From the NCBI GenBank assembly GCA_026646655.1, contig JAPKHT010000003.1, forward strand, positions 1-64,000: 64,000 nt of DNA, read 5' to 3'. Positions 1 to 8,617 of the stretch are shown in pieces. This DNA comes from JADLBR01 sp020847615 (lineage in GTDB: Bacteria > Verrucomicrobiota > Verrucomicrobiia > JADLBR01). Positions within the stretch are counted from its first letter, which is position 1; each line of letters opens with the position of its first letter. A program made the position numbers and the translations under genes. Under the pieces are notes generated by a model. It searched no databases. It worked only from the letters and a program-made list of their open reading frames with translations, and was not told where the DNA came from.

Positions 1-58
1 GCGTAAGACTTGATGCGCCCAGGGCTCAGGTATACCCGGTCAAGTCAATAGACCGAAG

Positions 59-131
<73 letters not shown>

Positions 132-145
132 TTGTGGTGTAGGGC

Positions 146-173
146 AGTATGGCTTGGTTTGGGCCGGGTTCAA
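146..173 (-). promoter_or_regulatory. Candidate promoter of tRNA-Gly
   Basis: On the minus strand TTGAAC (168-173) and CATACT (146-151) are separated by 16 bp, with the -10-like box 15 bp before the tRNA 5' end. The match to the sigma-70 consensus is good but rests on inspection only. Confidence 0.4.
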
Positions 174-509
174 GGGGAAAATTCGCGCCGCGGGTGCGAG
201 GCACGAGGGGCGGGGGGCGGGGGGCGCCGACGAGAGGAGGCGGACCTGGTTGATTGGGGGATCCGCCTCGTCACCTCGGCGCGTACCGTGCAGAGGGTTC
301 TGCTTCAACACCGTCGAGAAGTCTATAGCAGGGCGGTGCGAACGGTGACGTTGGCGTCATGCACGCCTTCCGCGGTGGCTGGAGCGCGGGCCACAGGGCC
401 GTCGGGAAAGCGTCGTCGCCGCTGTGCTCTGCCGCCGCAGTCCAAATTTCGGGGTGCAGGGGCGAACGAATGCATGGCCAAGGGGCGGGGTGGCGCTATA
501 AGGGGCGGC
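174..509. other. Intergenic region between tRNA-Gly and recN
   Basis: No supported gene is seen. Open frames run through it, including an upstream extension of the recN frame to 132, but they are Gly/Arg-rich GC artefacts. An 8-bp inverted repeat (GAGGCGGA at 237-244, TCCGCCTC at 262-269) could form a hairpin. The recN promoter should lie here; I cannot place it. Confidence 0.5.
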
Positions 510-2186
510 ATGCTGCGGATGCTTCGGGTGCGCCAATTCGCGCTGGTGGAGGAGCTGTCGTGGGAGCTGGGGGGGGGCTTCACGGTGGTGACTGGGGAGA
601 CGGGGGCGGGGAAGTCGATCTTGATCGGGGCGCTGTTGCTGTTGCTGGGGGATCGGGCGGATCGTTCGATGATCCGGACGGGGAGCGAGAGCTGCGCGGT
701 GGAGGCGGAGTGGGATCTGGAGGGTGCGGCGGTGCTGCCGCGGGTGGCGTCGGTGCTGGAGGAGTGCGGGGCGGAGCCGTGCGAGGGGACGGTGCTGCGG
801 CTGAAGCGGACGGTGTCGGCATCGGGGCAGAACCGGCAATTCGCGAATGGCTCGACGGTGCCGCTGGTCGCGCTGAAGCGGCTGGGGGATCTGTTGGCGG
901 ATTTCCACGGGCCGCACGATCACCAGTCGCTGCTGTCGACGGACACGCAGCGGGATTTGCTGGACGCATTCGGGGGGCTGACCGGCGACCGCGGGAGGGT
1001 GGGGTCGCTGTGGGCGGCGTGGCAGGGGGCGCGGCGGCGCCACGAGGCGCTGGAGAAAGAGACGGCGAGCACGGACCGGGAGATCGAGAGGCTGCGTTTC
1101 GAGGCGGAGGAGATCGGCAAGGCGGGGCTGCGCGCGGGCGAGGACACGGAGGTGACGGCGCAGTTGGACGTGGTGAGGAACGGGCAGCGGTTGCTGGAGT
1201 TGAGCCGGTCGTTATCGGCGCTGCTGACGGAGGGGGAGGGTTGCGCGTCGGACCAGCTGGCGGCGGCGGCGAAGCATGCCAGAGAGCTGGCGGCGATCGA
1301 CGCGCGGTGCGCGGGATGGCTCGAGCTCATCGGCACGGCGCAGGCGGCGGCCGGCGAGCTTTCGCGCGAGGTGGCGCATTATGCGGACGCGCTGGATCTG
1401 GATGAGGAGAGCCTGGCGCGGATCGAGGAGAGGTTCAACGCGATCCAATCGCTGAAGCGGAAGTACGGCCCGACGCTCGAGGACGTGATGCGGCGCGGGG
1501 AGGAGGCGCGGGCGCGGCTGGAGCGGATCGGGAGGCGGGACGAGGAGCTGGCGCGGGCGGCGAAGGAAGAGGCGGCGGCGGGCCGGGCGTACGACGCGGC
1601 GGCGAGGGCGCTGGGGGCCGCGCGGGGGAAGGCGGCGGTGGCATTGGCCAAGGCCGTGACGGGATTGCTGAAGGATCTGGGGTTCAAGAGGGCGCGGTTC
1701 GACGCGGCGATGGCGGCGCTGGAGGCTCCGGCGGCGCACGGGATGGACCGGGTGGAGTTCCAGTTCAGCCCGAATGTCGGGGAGGGCGCGAAGCCGCTGC
1801 GTGCGATCGCCTCGAGCGGCGAGATGGCGCGGGTGATGCTGGCGATCAAGGCGACGCTGGCGCGGCAGGACGAGGTGCCGCTGCTGATCTTTGACGAGGT
1901 GGACGCGAACGTGGGCGGGGAGATTGGGGCACAGGTGGGGCGGAGGTTGCGGGAGCTGGGGGGGACGCACCAGGTGGTGTGCATCACGCACCTGCCGCAG
2001 GTGGCGGCGCTGGGGCACGCGCATTTCGAGGTGCGCAAGCGCGAGCAGGCGGGGCGCACGATCACGGAGGTGGAGGCGCTGCGCGGCGAGGCCCGGGTCG
2101 AGGAGCTGGCGCGGATGCTGGGGGGCGCGTCGTCGTCGTCGCGGGCGCTGGCGAAGGCGATGGTGGAGGATGGGGCAAAGCCTTGA
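510..2186 (+). CDS. recN: DNA repair ATPase RecN
   Basis: SMC-like ATPase that acts early in double-strand-break repair by recombination. The 558-residue product has the Walker A GETGAGKS at about residues 29-36, a long Ala/Glu/Arg-rich coiled-coil middle, an ABC-type signature region (ASSGEMARVMLAI) and a Walker B LLIFDEVDANVGG followed by ITHLPQVAA, the classic RecN C-terminus. The frame is open from 132, but the family begins with the motif 'MLR..VRQFALVEEL', so ATG 510 (or ATG 519) is chosen; the length then equals the usual ~550 residues. It is followed after 31 nt by the CHASE2 gene and may be first in the run leading to the hpn genes. Confidence 0.95.
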   Translation: MLRMLRVRQFALVEELSWELGGGFTVVTGETGAGKSILIGALLLLLGDRADRSMIRTGSESCAVEAEWDLEGAAVLPRVASVLEECGAEPCEGTVLRLKRTVSASGQNRQFANGSTVPLVALKRLGDLLADFHGPHDHQSLLSTDTQRDLLDAFGGLTGDRGRVGSLWAAWQGARRRHEALEKETASTDREIERLRFEAEEIGKAGLRAGEDTEVTAQLDVVRNGQRLLELSRSLSALLTEGEGCASDQLAAAAKHARELAAIDARCAGWLELIGTAQAAAGELSREVAHYADALDLDEESLARIEERFNAIQSLKRKYGPTLEDVMRRGEEARARLERIGRRDEELARAAKEEAAAGRAYDAAARALGAARGKAAVALAKAVTGLLKDLGFKRARFDAAMAALEAPAAHGMDRVEFQFSPNVGEGAKPLRAIASSGEMARVMLAIKATLARQDEVPLLIFDEVDANVGGEIGAQVGRRLRELGGTHQVVCITHLPQVAALGHAHFEVRKREQAGRTITEVEALRGEARVEELARMLGGASSSSRALAKAMVEDGAKP

Positions 2187-2217
2187 GTTGGTGGGCGAGG
2201 CGGGTTAGAGATCGGCT

Positions 2218-3579
2218 GTGGCGATGATCGGGCAATTGCGTCACGGCGTCCGCCGACATCCGGCGGCCGTGATCGGCTGCGCGCTGGTGCTGCTGTTCTA
2301 TCTGGTCGGGCTCTTCGAGGTGTGGCGGTGGGCGGAGGAACCGCTCGGCGACCTGATGCAGTCGAGGCGCGCGAAGGTGCCCGCGGCCCCGGACAATCTG
2401 GTGATGGTGGGGGTGGACCGGAGCACGCTCGACACGCACGGCGGCGGGGCGTGGCCGCTGTCGCGGCTGGCGTACGCGATGGCGCTCCAGGCCGTGGCGC
2501 CGCGGGGGGTGACGGGCATCGGGCTCGAGATGCCGCTCACGGAGAAGGACCCGGCGATGGCGGTGTTCGACGCGGCCTTCGCGCGGCAGGTGTCCAAGCT
2601 TCCGTCGGTGGTGCTGTCGGCGGTGGGGATGGGCTCCGGGGGGGAGACAAGTCGTCCCGCGAATCTGCCGGCGCTGCCGGGCGCGGGGGTCGCGTTGGAC
2701 CGGCTGGCGGATCACCCCGGGTTTCTGCTGCCGGCCCAGGGGTTGGGCAGCGAGGCGCGCCTGGCATTGAGCAATCTGCCGAGGGGTCCGGATGAGCCGG
2801 TGCGCTCGGTGCCGTTGCTCCTGCGCAGCGGCGATGCGCTGCTGCCATCTTTTTTCCTGCAGTGCCTTTTGGCGCACGAGGGGTTGACGGTCGGCGACGT
2901 GGGTGTGGAGAAGGGGAGATACGTGGTGGTCCGGAGGCGGGGCGAGGTCGTGCACCGGATCCCGGTGGACGGGGGGCTGAGGATGGGTTTGCCCCTGAGG
3001 CCGGCGGTGCCCGGGCCGCCGCGCGTGGGGCTGGACGTGCTGGTGCTTGCGGCGGAACAGGCGGCCGCGTCGGTGCCGGGGAGCGCGACCAACTCTTTCG
3101 ACCTGGGCAAGCTGCACGGGCGATTCGTGCTGATCGGGCGCGAGGCGGAGGAGACCTACGAGCCCGTGCTGACGACGCGGGGCGCGATCTCGCCCGCCGG
3201 CGTTTTTCTCTGGGCGTGGGAGGCGGCCTTCGCGAAGGATTTCATCGCGCAGCTGCCCGGCTGGTCCCTGTGGCTCGCGTGCGTCCCGCTGGCCGTCTTT
3301 CTCGTGTGGTTCGCATCGCGGTTCCACATGGCGTGGGCGGTGCTGATGGCGCTCTTCGTGGTGGCGGATTTCAGCGCGCTGTCCTACTGGCTGCTATCGG
3401 AATTCCGCCTGTGGCTTTTTCCTGTGCCGCCGGCGCTGATGTGCGTCGCGGCGATCGCCTTGGGGAGATGGTTGCGGTCGGTCGCGGTGCGCCACGAGGG
3501 GGCGCTGGCGGCCCCGCCGTCGAAGGGCCTCGCCCGGGTGCGGGCGGCATATCCGCCCGGCTGGAGCGGGCCCCCCTGA
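2218..3579 (+). CDS. CHASE2-domain membrane sensor protein without output domain
   Basis: Protein of 453 residues. An N-terminal membrane helix (about 15-35) is followed by a CHASE2-type extracytoplasmic domain, with the typical 'VMVGVDRSTLD', 'WPLSRLAYA' and 'VLIGREAEETYEPVLT' stretches, and then three C-terminal membrane helices (about 345-425). In known families CHASE2 plus three helices feeds an intracellular cyclase, kinase or GGDEF domain; here the chain ends about 30 residues after the last helix, so no output module is present. GTG 2218 is the start used; ATG 2224 is an alternative. Role unknown; a separate partner protein might carry the signal. Confidence 0.75.
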   Translation: MAMIGQLRHGVRRHPAAVIGCALVLLFYLVGLFEVWRWAEEPLGDLMQSRRAKVPAAPDNLVMVGVDRSTLDTHGGGAWPLSRLAYAMALQAVAPRGVTGIGLEMPLTEKDPAMAVFDAAFARQVSKLPSVVLSAVGMGSGGETSRPANLPALPGAGVALDRLADHPGFLLPAQGLGSEARLALSNLPRGPDEPVRSVPLLLRSGDALLPSFFLQCLLAHEGLTVGDVGVEKGRYVVVRRRGEVVHRIPVDGGLRMGLPLRPAVPGPPRVGLDVLVLAAEQAAASVPGSATNSFDLGKLHGRFVLIGREAEETYEPVLTTRGAISPAGVFLWAWEAAFAKDFIAQLPGWSLWLACVPLAVFLVWFASRFHMAWAVLMALFVVADFSALSYWLLSEFRLWLFPVPPALMCVAAIALGRWLRSVAVRHEGALAAPPSKGLARVRAAYPPGWSGPP

Positions 3580-3658
3580 GATTCGCCGTGGCGCGCGGGG
3601 CGCGGTTTTCTTTCGGTTTTTGTTCGCGGCGGGAGGGATCGGCGATAAAAGGGGTGGC

Positions 3659-4513
3659 GTGACCGTTGACGAGGCGTTTGATGCGTGCCGCCGGAGGGCG
3701 CCGAGGCACCGGGAGAATTTCCCGGTGGGCTCGTGGCTGCTGCCGGGCGAGCGGAGGCGCGAGGTCCACGCGATCTACGCCTTCGCGAGGACGGCGGACG
3801 ACTTCGCGGACGAGAACCTGGCGGCGCTCGACGTGCCGCAGCGGCTCGAGTTGCTCGACAAATGGGAGGCGGAGCTGGACCTGTGCCTGAAGGGCGAGTC
3901 CGGGCAGCCGATTTTCATGGCGTTGCACCGTACCATCGAGAGGGGGCAACTGCCGGTGCAGCTATTTCGCGATCTGATGTCGGCATTCAGGCAGGACATG
4001 GGCAAGGGGCGCTACGCGGACTTCGACGAGCTGAAGGACTACTGCCGGCGCAGCGCCAACCCGATCGGGCGCCTGGTGCTGCACATTTTCGGGTACCGGG
4101 ACGAGGAGCGGATGCGGCTCAGCGACAGGATCTGCACGGCGCTCCAGCTGACGAATTTCTTCCAGGACCTGAGCGCGGATCTCGACAGGGATCGGATCTA
4201 TCTTCCGCGGGACGAGATGGAGAACTTTGGGGTGACGGAGGAGGGACTGAAGGGGCGGACGTTTGACGAGGGTTTCCTGAGGCTGATGCAGTTTCAGGTG
4301 AGGCGCGCGCGGGAGATGTTTGATTCCGGGAGGCGCCTGCCCTCGTTGCTGGAGGGCGGGCTGCGGCGTGAGGTGCGGCTGACGTGGCTCGGGGGGATGG
4401 AGCTGCTGCGCAAGATCGAGTGGCTGGGTTTCGACACGCTGCACCGGCGTCCCCGGCTCTCTCGCGCGGACTTCGCGCGGCTGCTGGCGAAGGCGGTATT
4501 GGGGGGATGGTGA
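3659..4513 (+). CDS. hpnC: Squalene synthase-family protein HpnC
   Basis: Member of the trans-isoprenyl diphosphate synthase (squalene/phytoene synthase) fold. In the HpnCDE route HpnC converts presqualene diphosphate to hydroxysqualene. The two Asp-rich Mg2+-diphosphate motifs are visible: TADDFADE near the N-terminus and LTNFFQDLSADLDRDRIYLP in the middle. Product 284 residues, normal for HpnC. GTG 3659 is chosen because AAGGGG lies 4 nt upstream; an in-frame start further up (3620) only adds a glycine-rich stretch. The stop overlaps the next start, so it is translationally coupled to hpnD-hpnE. Confidence 0.9.
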   Translation: MTVDEAFDACRRRAPRHRENFPVGSWLLPGERRREVHAIYAFARTADDFADENLAALDVPQRLELLDKWEAELDLCLKGESGQPIFMALHRTIERGQLPVQLFRDLMSAFRQDMGKGRYADFDELKDYCRRSANPIGRLVLHIFGYRDEERMRLSDRICTALQLTNFFQDLSADLDRDRIYLPRDEMENFGVTEEGLKGRTFDEGFLRLMQFQVRRAREMFDSGRRLPSLLEGGLRREVRLTWLGGMELLRKIEWLGFDTLHRRPRLSRADFARLLAKAVLGGW

Positions 4514-6690
4514 TGGGGGCGTCGGAGAGCGGCGAGGCCATCACGCGCAGGAGCGGGTCGAACCTGGCGCTCTCTTTCGTCTCGCTGGATGCCCAGAGGC
4601 GTTCGGCGATGTCGGTTTTCTATGCCTTCTGCCGCGTGGTGGATGACATCGCGGATGACGCGGGATTGCCGAAGGCGGAGAAGCTGCGGCGGCTGGGGGA
4701 GTGGCGGCGGCAGATCGAGCTCTGCTACACGGGGGTGCCGGAGTCTCCGCTGGCCAAAGAGCTCGCACCGGTGCTGAGGCGCCACCTGATACCGCCGGAG
4801 TACCCGCTGGAGATCATCGCGGGCGTGTCGATGGACGTGGAGCCGCCGCGGTACGAGACTTGGGAGCAATTGAGGCAGTATTGCTACCGGGTGGCGTCGT
4901 GCGTGGGGTTGGCCAGCATCGAGATCTTCGGCTACCGCCATACCTCGGCGCGGCAATTCGCGGAACTGCTGGGCCTGGCGCTGCAGACCACCAACATCCT
5001 CCGGGACGTGCGGCAGGATCTCGCCAACGGGAGGATCTACCTGCCGGAGGAGGACCTGCGGCGGGCGGGGTACTCGCGCGCCGAACTGGAGCGTGGGATC
5101 ATCGACGAGCGGGCGCTGCACGCGTTTCGGCTGATGGGCGAGCGGTCGGAGCATTTCTATGCGGCGGCGGCGAGGGCGTTGCATCCGGAGGACCGTCCGG
5201 CCATGCGGGCGGCGCAGGTGATGCGGGGCGTGTACTATGACGTGCTGCGGCGGATCCGTGCGCGCGGGTTTGACGTGTGGCGGCACGACGGGCGGTTGCC
5301 GGGTTGGCGGAAGGCGTGGCTGGTGTGCGGTGCGATTCTGGGCGAGAGGCGGAGGCACGCCGCGCCGCGGGCATCGGCCCGCGTCGCTGTCCTGGGCGCG
5401 GGGGTTGCGGGCCTCGCGGCCGCGGTGGATCTGGCGCGCGTGGGGCATCGCGTGACCCTGGTGGAGGCCCTGGGTTGGGCGGGCGGGCGCGCGCATTCCT
5501 TCCGCCACGCGGGGACGGGCGACATCGTGGACAACGGCCAGCACGTCCTGATGGGGTGCTATCGCCAGACGCTCGAGTTTCTGGACACGATCGGGTCGCG
5601 GGGGTTCTTGCGCGAGCCGGGTGGGCTGGATGTGCCTTTTCTGTCGGAGGGCGGTGGCGTGGCCCGGCTCCGCGCGCGGCGTTGGCCGTGTCCCCTGCAC
5701 GTGGCGCGGGCGCTCTTCGGTTTCGCGGCGCTGGGGACCCGGGAGCGGCTGCGCGCCGCGGAGCCGCTGGTGGCGGCGGTCGCCGATCGGTCGGGGCAGC
5801 GCTGGAGGGCATCCACCGCGGCGGAATGGCTGCAGGCGTGCGGCCAATCGGACAACGCGGTGCGCTCGCTGTGGGGGCCCTTTTGCGCGGCGGCGCTCAA
5901 CGAGCCCGTCGGGTCGGCCTCGGCGGCGCTGTTTGGGGAGGTGGTGCGCCGCGCTCTCGTGGGGAGGGCGTCGGATGCGCGGGTGCTGTTTTCGCGTGTG
6001 GGGCTCAGCCGATTGCTGGTGGACCGTGCCATCGACATCATTGCGGCGTGCGGTGGGGAGGTGCGGCTCGGGCGGGCGGCGCGGAGGCTGGTCATTCGCG
6101 AGGGGCGCGTGGCGGGCGTGGAGGTGGATGGCGCGGGCGAATTGGTGACCGACGCGGTCGTTTCGGCGCTGCCGTGGGGGGCGCTGCGGGCGCTGTTGCC
6201 GTCCGGGTCCGATCTGGGGCGTCGGGTCGAGCCATTGCGGGGGGCACCCATCGTGGGGATCCATCTCTGGTTCGACCGGGAGGTGTGCCCGGAACCGTTT
6301 GCGGGCCTGCTGGATTCGCCGATCCATTGGATCTTCAACCGCAACGCGGTCTGTGACCTCGAGAAGCCGTCCGGGCCATCGGTGACCCTGGTGATCAGCG
6401 GCGCCTATGACCACGTGGGCGCGCCATCGGATGATCTGGTGCGCATGGCGGTCGAGGAATGCCGGCGGTTCTTGCCCGCGGCGCGGGAGGCGAGCGTGCT
6501 CCACGAGTTCGTGTACAAGGCGCGGGATGCGACGCTCCAGGCCCGGCCCGAGATGCTGCCGCATCGGCCCGGGCCGGAGACCGCCTGGCCCAATCTGTTT
6601 CTCGCGGGCGACTGGACGGACACGGGCCTGCCCTCGACCATCGAGGGCGCCGTGGTCAGCGGACGGAGGGCGGCGGCGCTGGTGGGATGA
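4513..6690 (+). CDS. hpnD-hpnE: Fused presqualene diphosphate synthase HpnD and hydroxysqualene dehydroxylase HpnE
   Basis: One 725-residue chain carries two enzymes normally encoded separately. Residues ~1-285 are HpnD (farnesyl-PP to presqualene-PP), with VVDDIADD and TTNILRDVRQDLANGRIYLP as the Asp-rich motifs. After a short Arg/Ala linker, residues ~290-725 are HpnE, a FAD amine-oxidase-type enzyme, with the dinucleotide motif VLGAGVAGLAAA, a GGRAHSF loop and a C-terminal 'NLFLAGDWTDTGLPSTIEGA' that closes the FAD site. No frameshift or stop separates the halves. ATG 4513 overlaps the hpnC stop by one base with GGGGGG 6 nt upstream; ATG 4507 is possible. Together with hpnC it makes squalene from farnesyl-PP, presumably for hopanoids, though no squalene-hopene cyclase is in the window. 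Confidence 0.92.
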   Translation: MGASESGEAITRRSGSNLALSFVSLDAQRRSAMSVFYAFCRVVDDIADDAGLPKAEKLRRLGEWRRQIELCYTGVPESPLAKELAPVLRRHLIPPEYPLEIIAGVSMDVEPPRYETWEQLRQYCYRVASCVGLASIEIFGYRHTSARQFAELLGLALQTTNILRDVRQDLANGRIYLPEEDLRRAGYSRAELERGIIDERALHAFRLMGERSEHFYAAAARALHPEDRPAMRAAQVMRGVYYDVLRRIRARGFDVWRHDGRLPGWRKAWLVCGAILGERRRHAAPRASARVAVLGAGVAGLAAAVDLARVGHRVTLVEALGWAGGRAHSFRHAGTGDIVDNGQHVLMGCYRQTLEFLDTIGSRGFLREPGGLDVPFLSEGGGVARLRARRWPCPLHVARALFGFAALGTRERLRAAEPLVAAVADRSGQRWRASTAAEWLQACGQSDNAVRSLWGPFCAAALNEPVGSASAALFGEVVRRALVGRASDARVLFSRVGLSRLLVDRAIDIIAACGGEVRLGRAARRLVIREGRVAGVEVDGAGELVTDAVVSALPWGALRALLPSGSDLGRRVEPLRGAPIVGIHLWFDREVCPEPFAGLLDSPIHWIFNRNAVCDLEKPSGPSVTLVISGAYDHVGAPSDDLVRMAVEECRRFLPAAREASVLHEFVYKARDATLQARPEMLPHRPGPETAWPNLFLAGDWTDTGLPSTIEGAVVSGRRAAALVG

Positions 6691-7103
6691 AGGTGTTTTC
6701 GGAGATCCTGTCGGTGCGACAGATCGCGGGGGAGCCGCGGCGCCGATGGTTCATGTGCGACGCGATGGAACTGATCCTCTGGATGGACGAAATGGGAGGG
6801 CCCGCCGGATTCCAGCTCTCGTATGACAAGGGGGGCATCGAGCGCGCCCTGACATGGCACGCGGACAGGGGCTATAGCCATCGGCGCGTCGATCCGGGCG
6901 AGGGCTCTGGCACGTCCTTCAAGGCGACCCCCGTGCTCGGGGCCAGCTACTGGTTCAAGCCGCGCGCGGTGCTGGCCATGTTTGAATCCGCGGCGTCCGG
7001 GTTGCCGCCCGAGGTCGCCGATTTCGTGGGGCGCAAGCTGCGGGAGCACCCGGATGTGGGGCAACCTGTGCGACGGCCCACTTGCGGTGCGTCGCAGGCG
7101 TGA
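6687..7103 (+). CDS. Conserved hypothetical protein coupled to hpnD-hpnE
   Basis: 138 residues starting MKVFSEILSVRQIAGEPRRR. The start overlaps the hpnDE stop (ATGA), so it is translated with the squalene genes. No signal peptide, membrane segment or catalytic motif is evident. Two stretches look conserved: 'RRRWFMCDAMELILWMDE', followed by 'GFQLSYDK', and 'ALTWHADRGYSHRRVDPGE'. I recall similar short proteins of unknown function in other bacteria but cannot name a family. A role in hopanoid or isoprenoid metabolism is only suggested by position. Confidence 0.75.
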   Translation: MKVFSEILSVRQIAGEPRRRWFMCDAMELILWMDEMGGPAGFQLSYDKGGIERALTWHADRGYSHRRVDPGEGSGTSFKATPVLGASYWFKPRAVLAMFESAASGLPPEVADFVGRKLREHPDVGQPVRRPTCGASQA

Positions 7104-7191
7104 GCAGACAACGTTGCCTGGCGCGCCCGACGCGCGCGCGCGGCCGAAGCCAGCCATGCCCGATCCTCGAGCGGTGAGGCGACGACCGGGG

Positions 7192-8133
7192 CTATTTCTC
7201 CGCGAAGGCCTTCCAGCGGGCATCGAGTTGGGCGACGTCGGGCTTGCCGTCGAGGGTGACGACCTGATAGCGGAGGGTGATCTCCTGGCCGGGCTCGATG
7301 GCCCAGGCGGTCTCCTGGATGGGGACGAAGTTGCAGAAGATGGCGCCTTCGTGCTCCTTGTTCCATGTGCGGAGGCGCTGCGGGGCGTCGTGATTGGAGG
7401 GGTGGCCGAGGAGGACGACGGTGGCGTCGCCCTTGTCGGTCGCGCCGAACATGGCGCACCAGCGTGCGCGGGACTGGTGGCTATCGGCGCGGGTCTTGCC
7501 CTCGGAGGTGAGGTAGTCGCTGTTGTCGAGTTTCCATCCGGACGGGCCGCGGAGGGCGATGCCGCCGCCATACCGATAGGCGGGCAGCTCCAGCCTGGCG
7601 TCGCTGACGTTCTTTTGCGCCATCGTGTAATCGATGACGTTGGCGCCACCCTCGAAGCGGGCGCGGACCGAGAACTTCTCGCGGAGCACGACGGTCTGGG
7701 AGCCGTCCTTGCCGAGCGCGACCTGTTCCTGCTCCACGGCGAATGCCGCGTGGTCGGCGGCCTTGTCGCAGGAGAGTGTCTTGGCGAAGCGGACGGTGCC
7801 GGTCTTGGCCTTGAGGTTCCAGAAATCGGTCTCCTGGCCCTTGAACACGCAGTGGACCCAGGCGTGCCATAGGCCCATGTGGTGGAGGTGATCCGCGGGG
7901 CGGATGCCGGTGAGGACCGCGCCGGATGGGGCGCACAGCGGGTGGATGAATCCGCTTCGCCTGAAGGCCGGGTCGGCGCCCTCGGGCGCGGGATCCTCGG
8001 CCTTGTGGTAGACGAGCACGGGCGTGCCGCCGCGGGTGATGGTGATGGAGGCGTCGGTTTCCTTGAGATCGAAACCTTGGCCGGACGCGATCGCGGCCGC
8101 CGCGAGAAGCGAGGCGAGGAGGAGAAGTTTCAT
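7192..8133 (-). CDS. Secreted DUF6807 (PmoA-like) family protein
   Basis: 313 residues with a clear signal peptide (MKLLLLASLLAAAAIASG). The mature part matches the DUF6807 family, common in Planctomycetes and Verrucomicrobia and often annotated 'PmoA family', by the block 'RPADHLHHMGLWHAWVH' and the conserved 'FWNL...KTGT', 'DYT' and 'LGHPSNHDAPQRLRTW' stretches. The biochemical function of the family is not known; it usually accompanies carbohydrate-related secreted proteins. ATG 8133 is preferred to ATG 8142 because it directly precedes the signal peptide. It ends convergently with the hpn run. Confidence 0.8.
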   Translation of the reverse strand: MKLLLLASLLAAAAIASGQGFDLKETDASITITRGGTPVLVYHKAEDPAPEGADPAFRRSGFIHPLCAPSGAVLTGIRPADHLHHMGLWHAWVHCVFKGQETDFWNLKAKTGTVRFAKTLSCDKAADHAAFAVEQEQVALGKDGSQTVVLREKFSVRARFEGGANVIDYTMAQKNVSDARLELPAYRYGGGIALRGPSGWKLDNSDYLTSEGKTRADSHQSRARWCAMFGATDKGDATVVLLGHPSNHDAPQRLRTWNKEHEGAIFCNFVPIQETAWAIEPGQEITLRYQVVTLDGKPDVAQLDARWKAFAEK

Positions 8134-8258
8134 GTGCCCCATGATGCGACGGCCGGGATGGGCGTGGCAAGCGCAGGGTCGCTTCCTTGGGGCCCGGTGC
8201 GGGCACGGGCGTGCGCCCCGTAACGCCGCCTCGGATGGCTGGTTCGATCTGGATTCCC

Positions 8259-8465
8259 CTCTCACAAAGTCACGGAGCCACGGAGGTTTGGTCCCTGCTT
8301 CTGATAGCCCCTTGGCGACCATGGCGTCCTTGGCGCGAAACCCTCGCACCTTCTCGCGCCATGCCCGCCATGGACGCCATGAACATCCACGCATCGGGCG
8401 GTCCGGAAATGCCGATCGCGTGCTCATCGCCCCCCGTGTCTCCGCGTCTCCGTGAGAGATTCCTG
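8259..8465. repeat. Intergenic element with imperfect terminal inverted repeats
   Basis: The 475-bp gap 8143-8617 holds no credible gene. Its outer parts form an imperfect inverted repeat: the left end reads CTCTCACAAAGTCACGGAG (8259-8277), and the right end, on the opposite strand from 8465, reads caggaa then CTCTCACGGAGACGCGGAG. The middle is rich in short 'TGGCG' and 'CCATGG' repeats. The related 62-bp element at 15634-15695 shares the TCTCAC ends. It resembles a non-autonomous dispersed intergenic repeat. Confidence 0.6.
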
Positions 8466-8481
8466 TTTGATCGAACGCGAG

Positions 8482-8506
8482 TTGGCGGCCGCGGGCGTTC
8501 GGCTAC
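8482..8506. repeat. Partial copy (E) of the dispersed TAGCCGAACGC repeat
   Basis: TTGGCGGCC followed by GCGGGCGTTCGGCTAC matches the core half of the element found complete at 45622-45706. Only one half is present, and it is not at a stop codon. Confidence 0.6.
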
Positions 8507-8617
8507 GAATCGTGGTTTGGCTGGACCGCGCTGTTCCGCGCCCTTACCTCCCGGTGGTCGGGGTGGACTTTTTCCTACGCACGGGCGCCGGAAACGGCTA
8601 TTGGACGAGGCATTCGC

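Noticed and set aside
132..509. N-terminal extension of the recN frame by 126 codons
   Set aside because: It starts within one base of the tRNA gene, encodes low-complexity Arg/Gly sequence and precedes the conserved RecN N-terminus.
4294..6564. 756-codon minus-strand frame opposite hpnD-hpnE
   Set aside because: Pro/Arg/His-rich shadow; the plus strand carries complete, motif-bearing enzymes.
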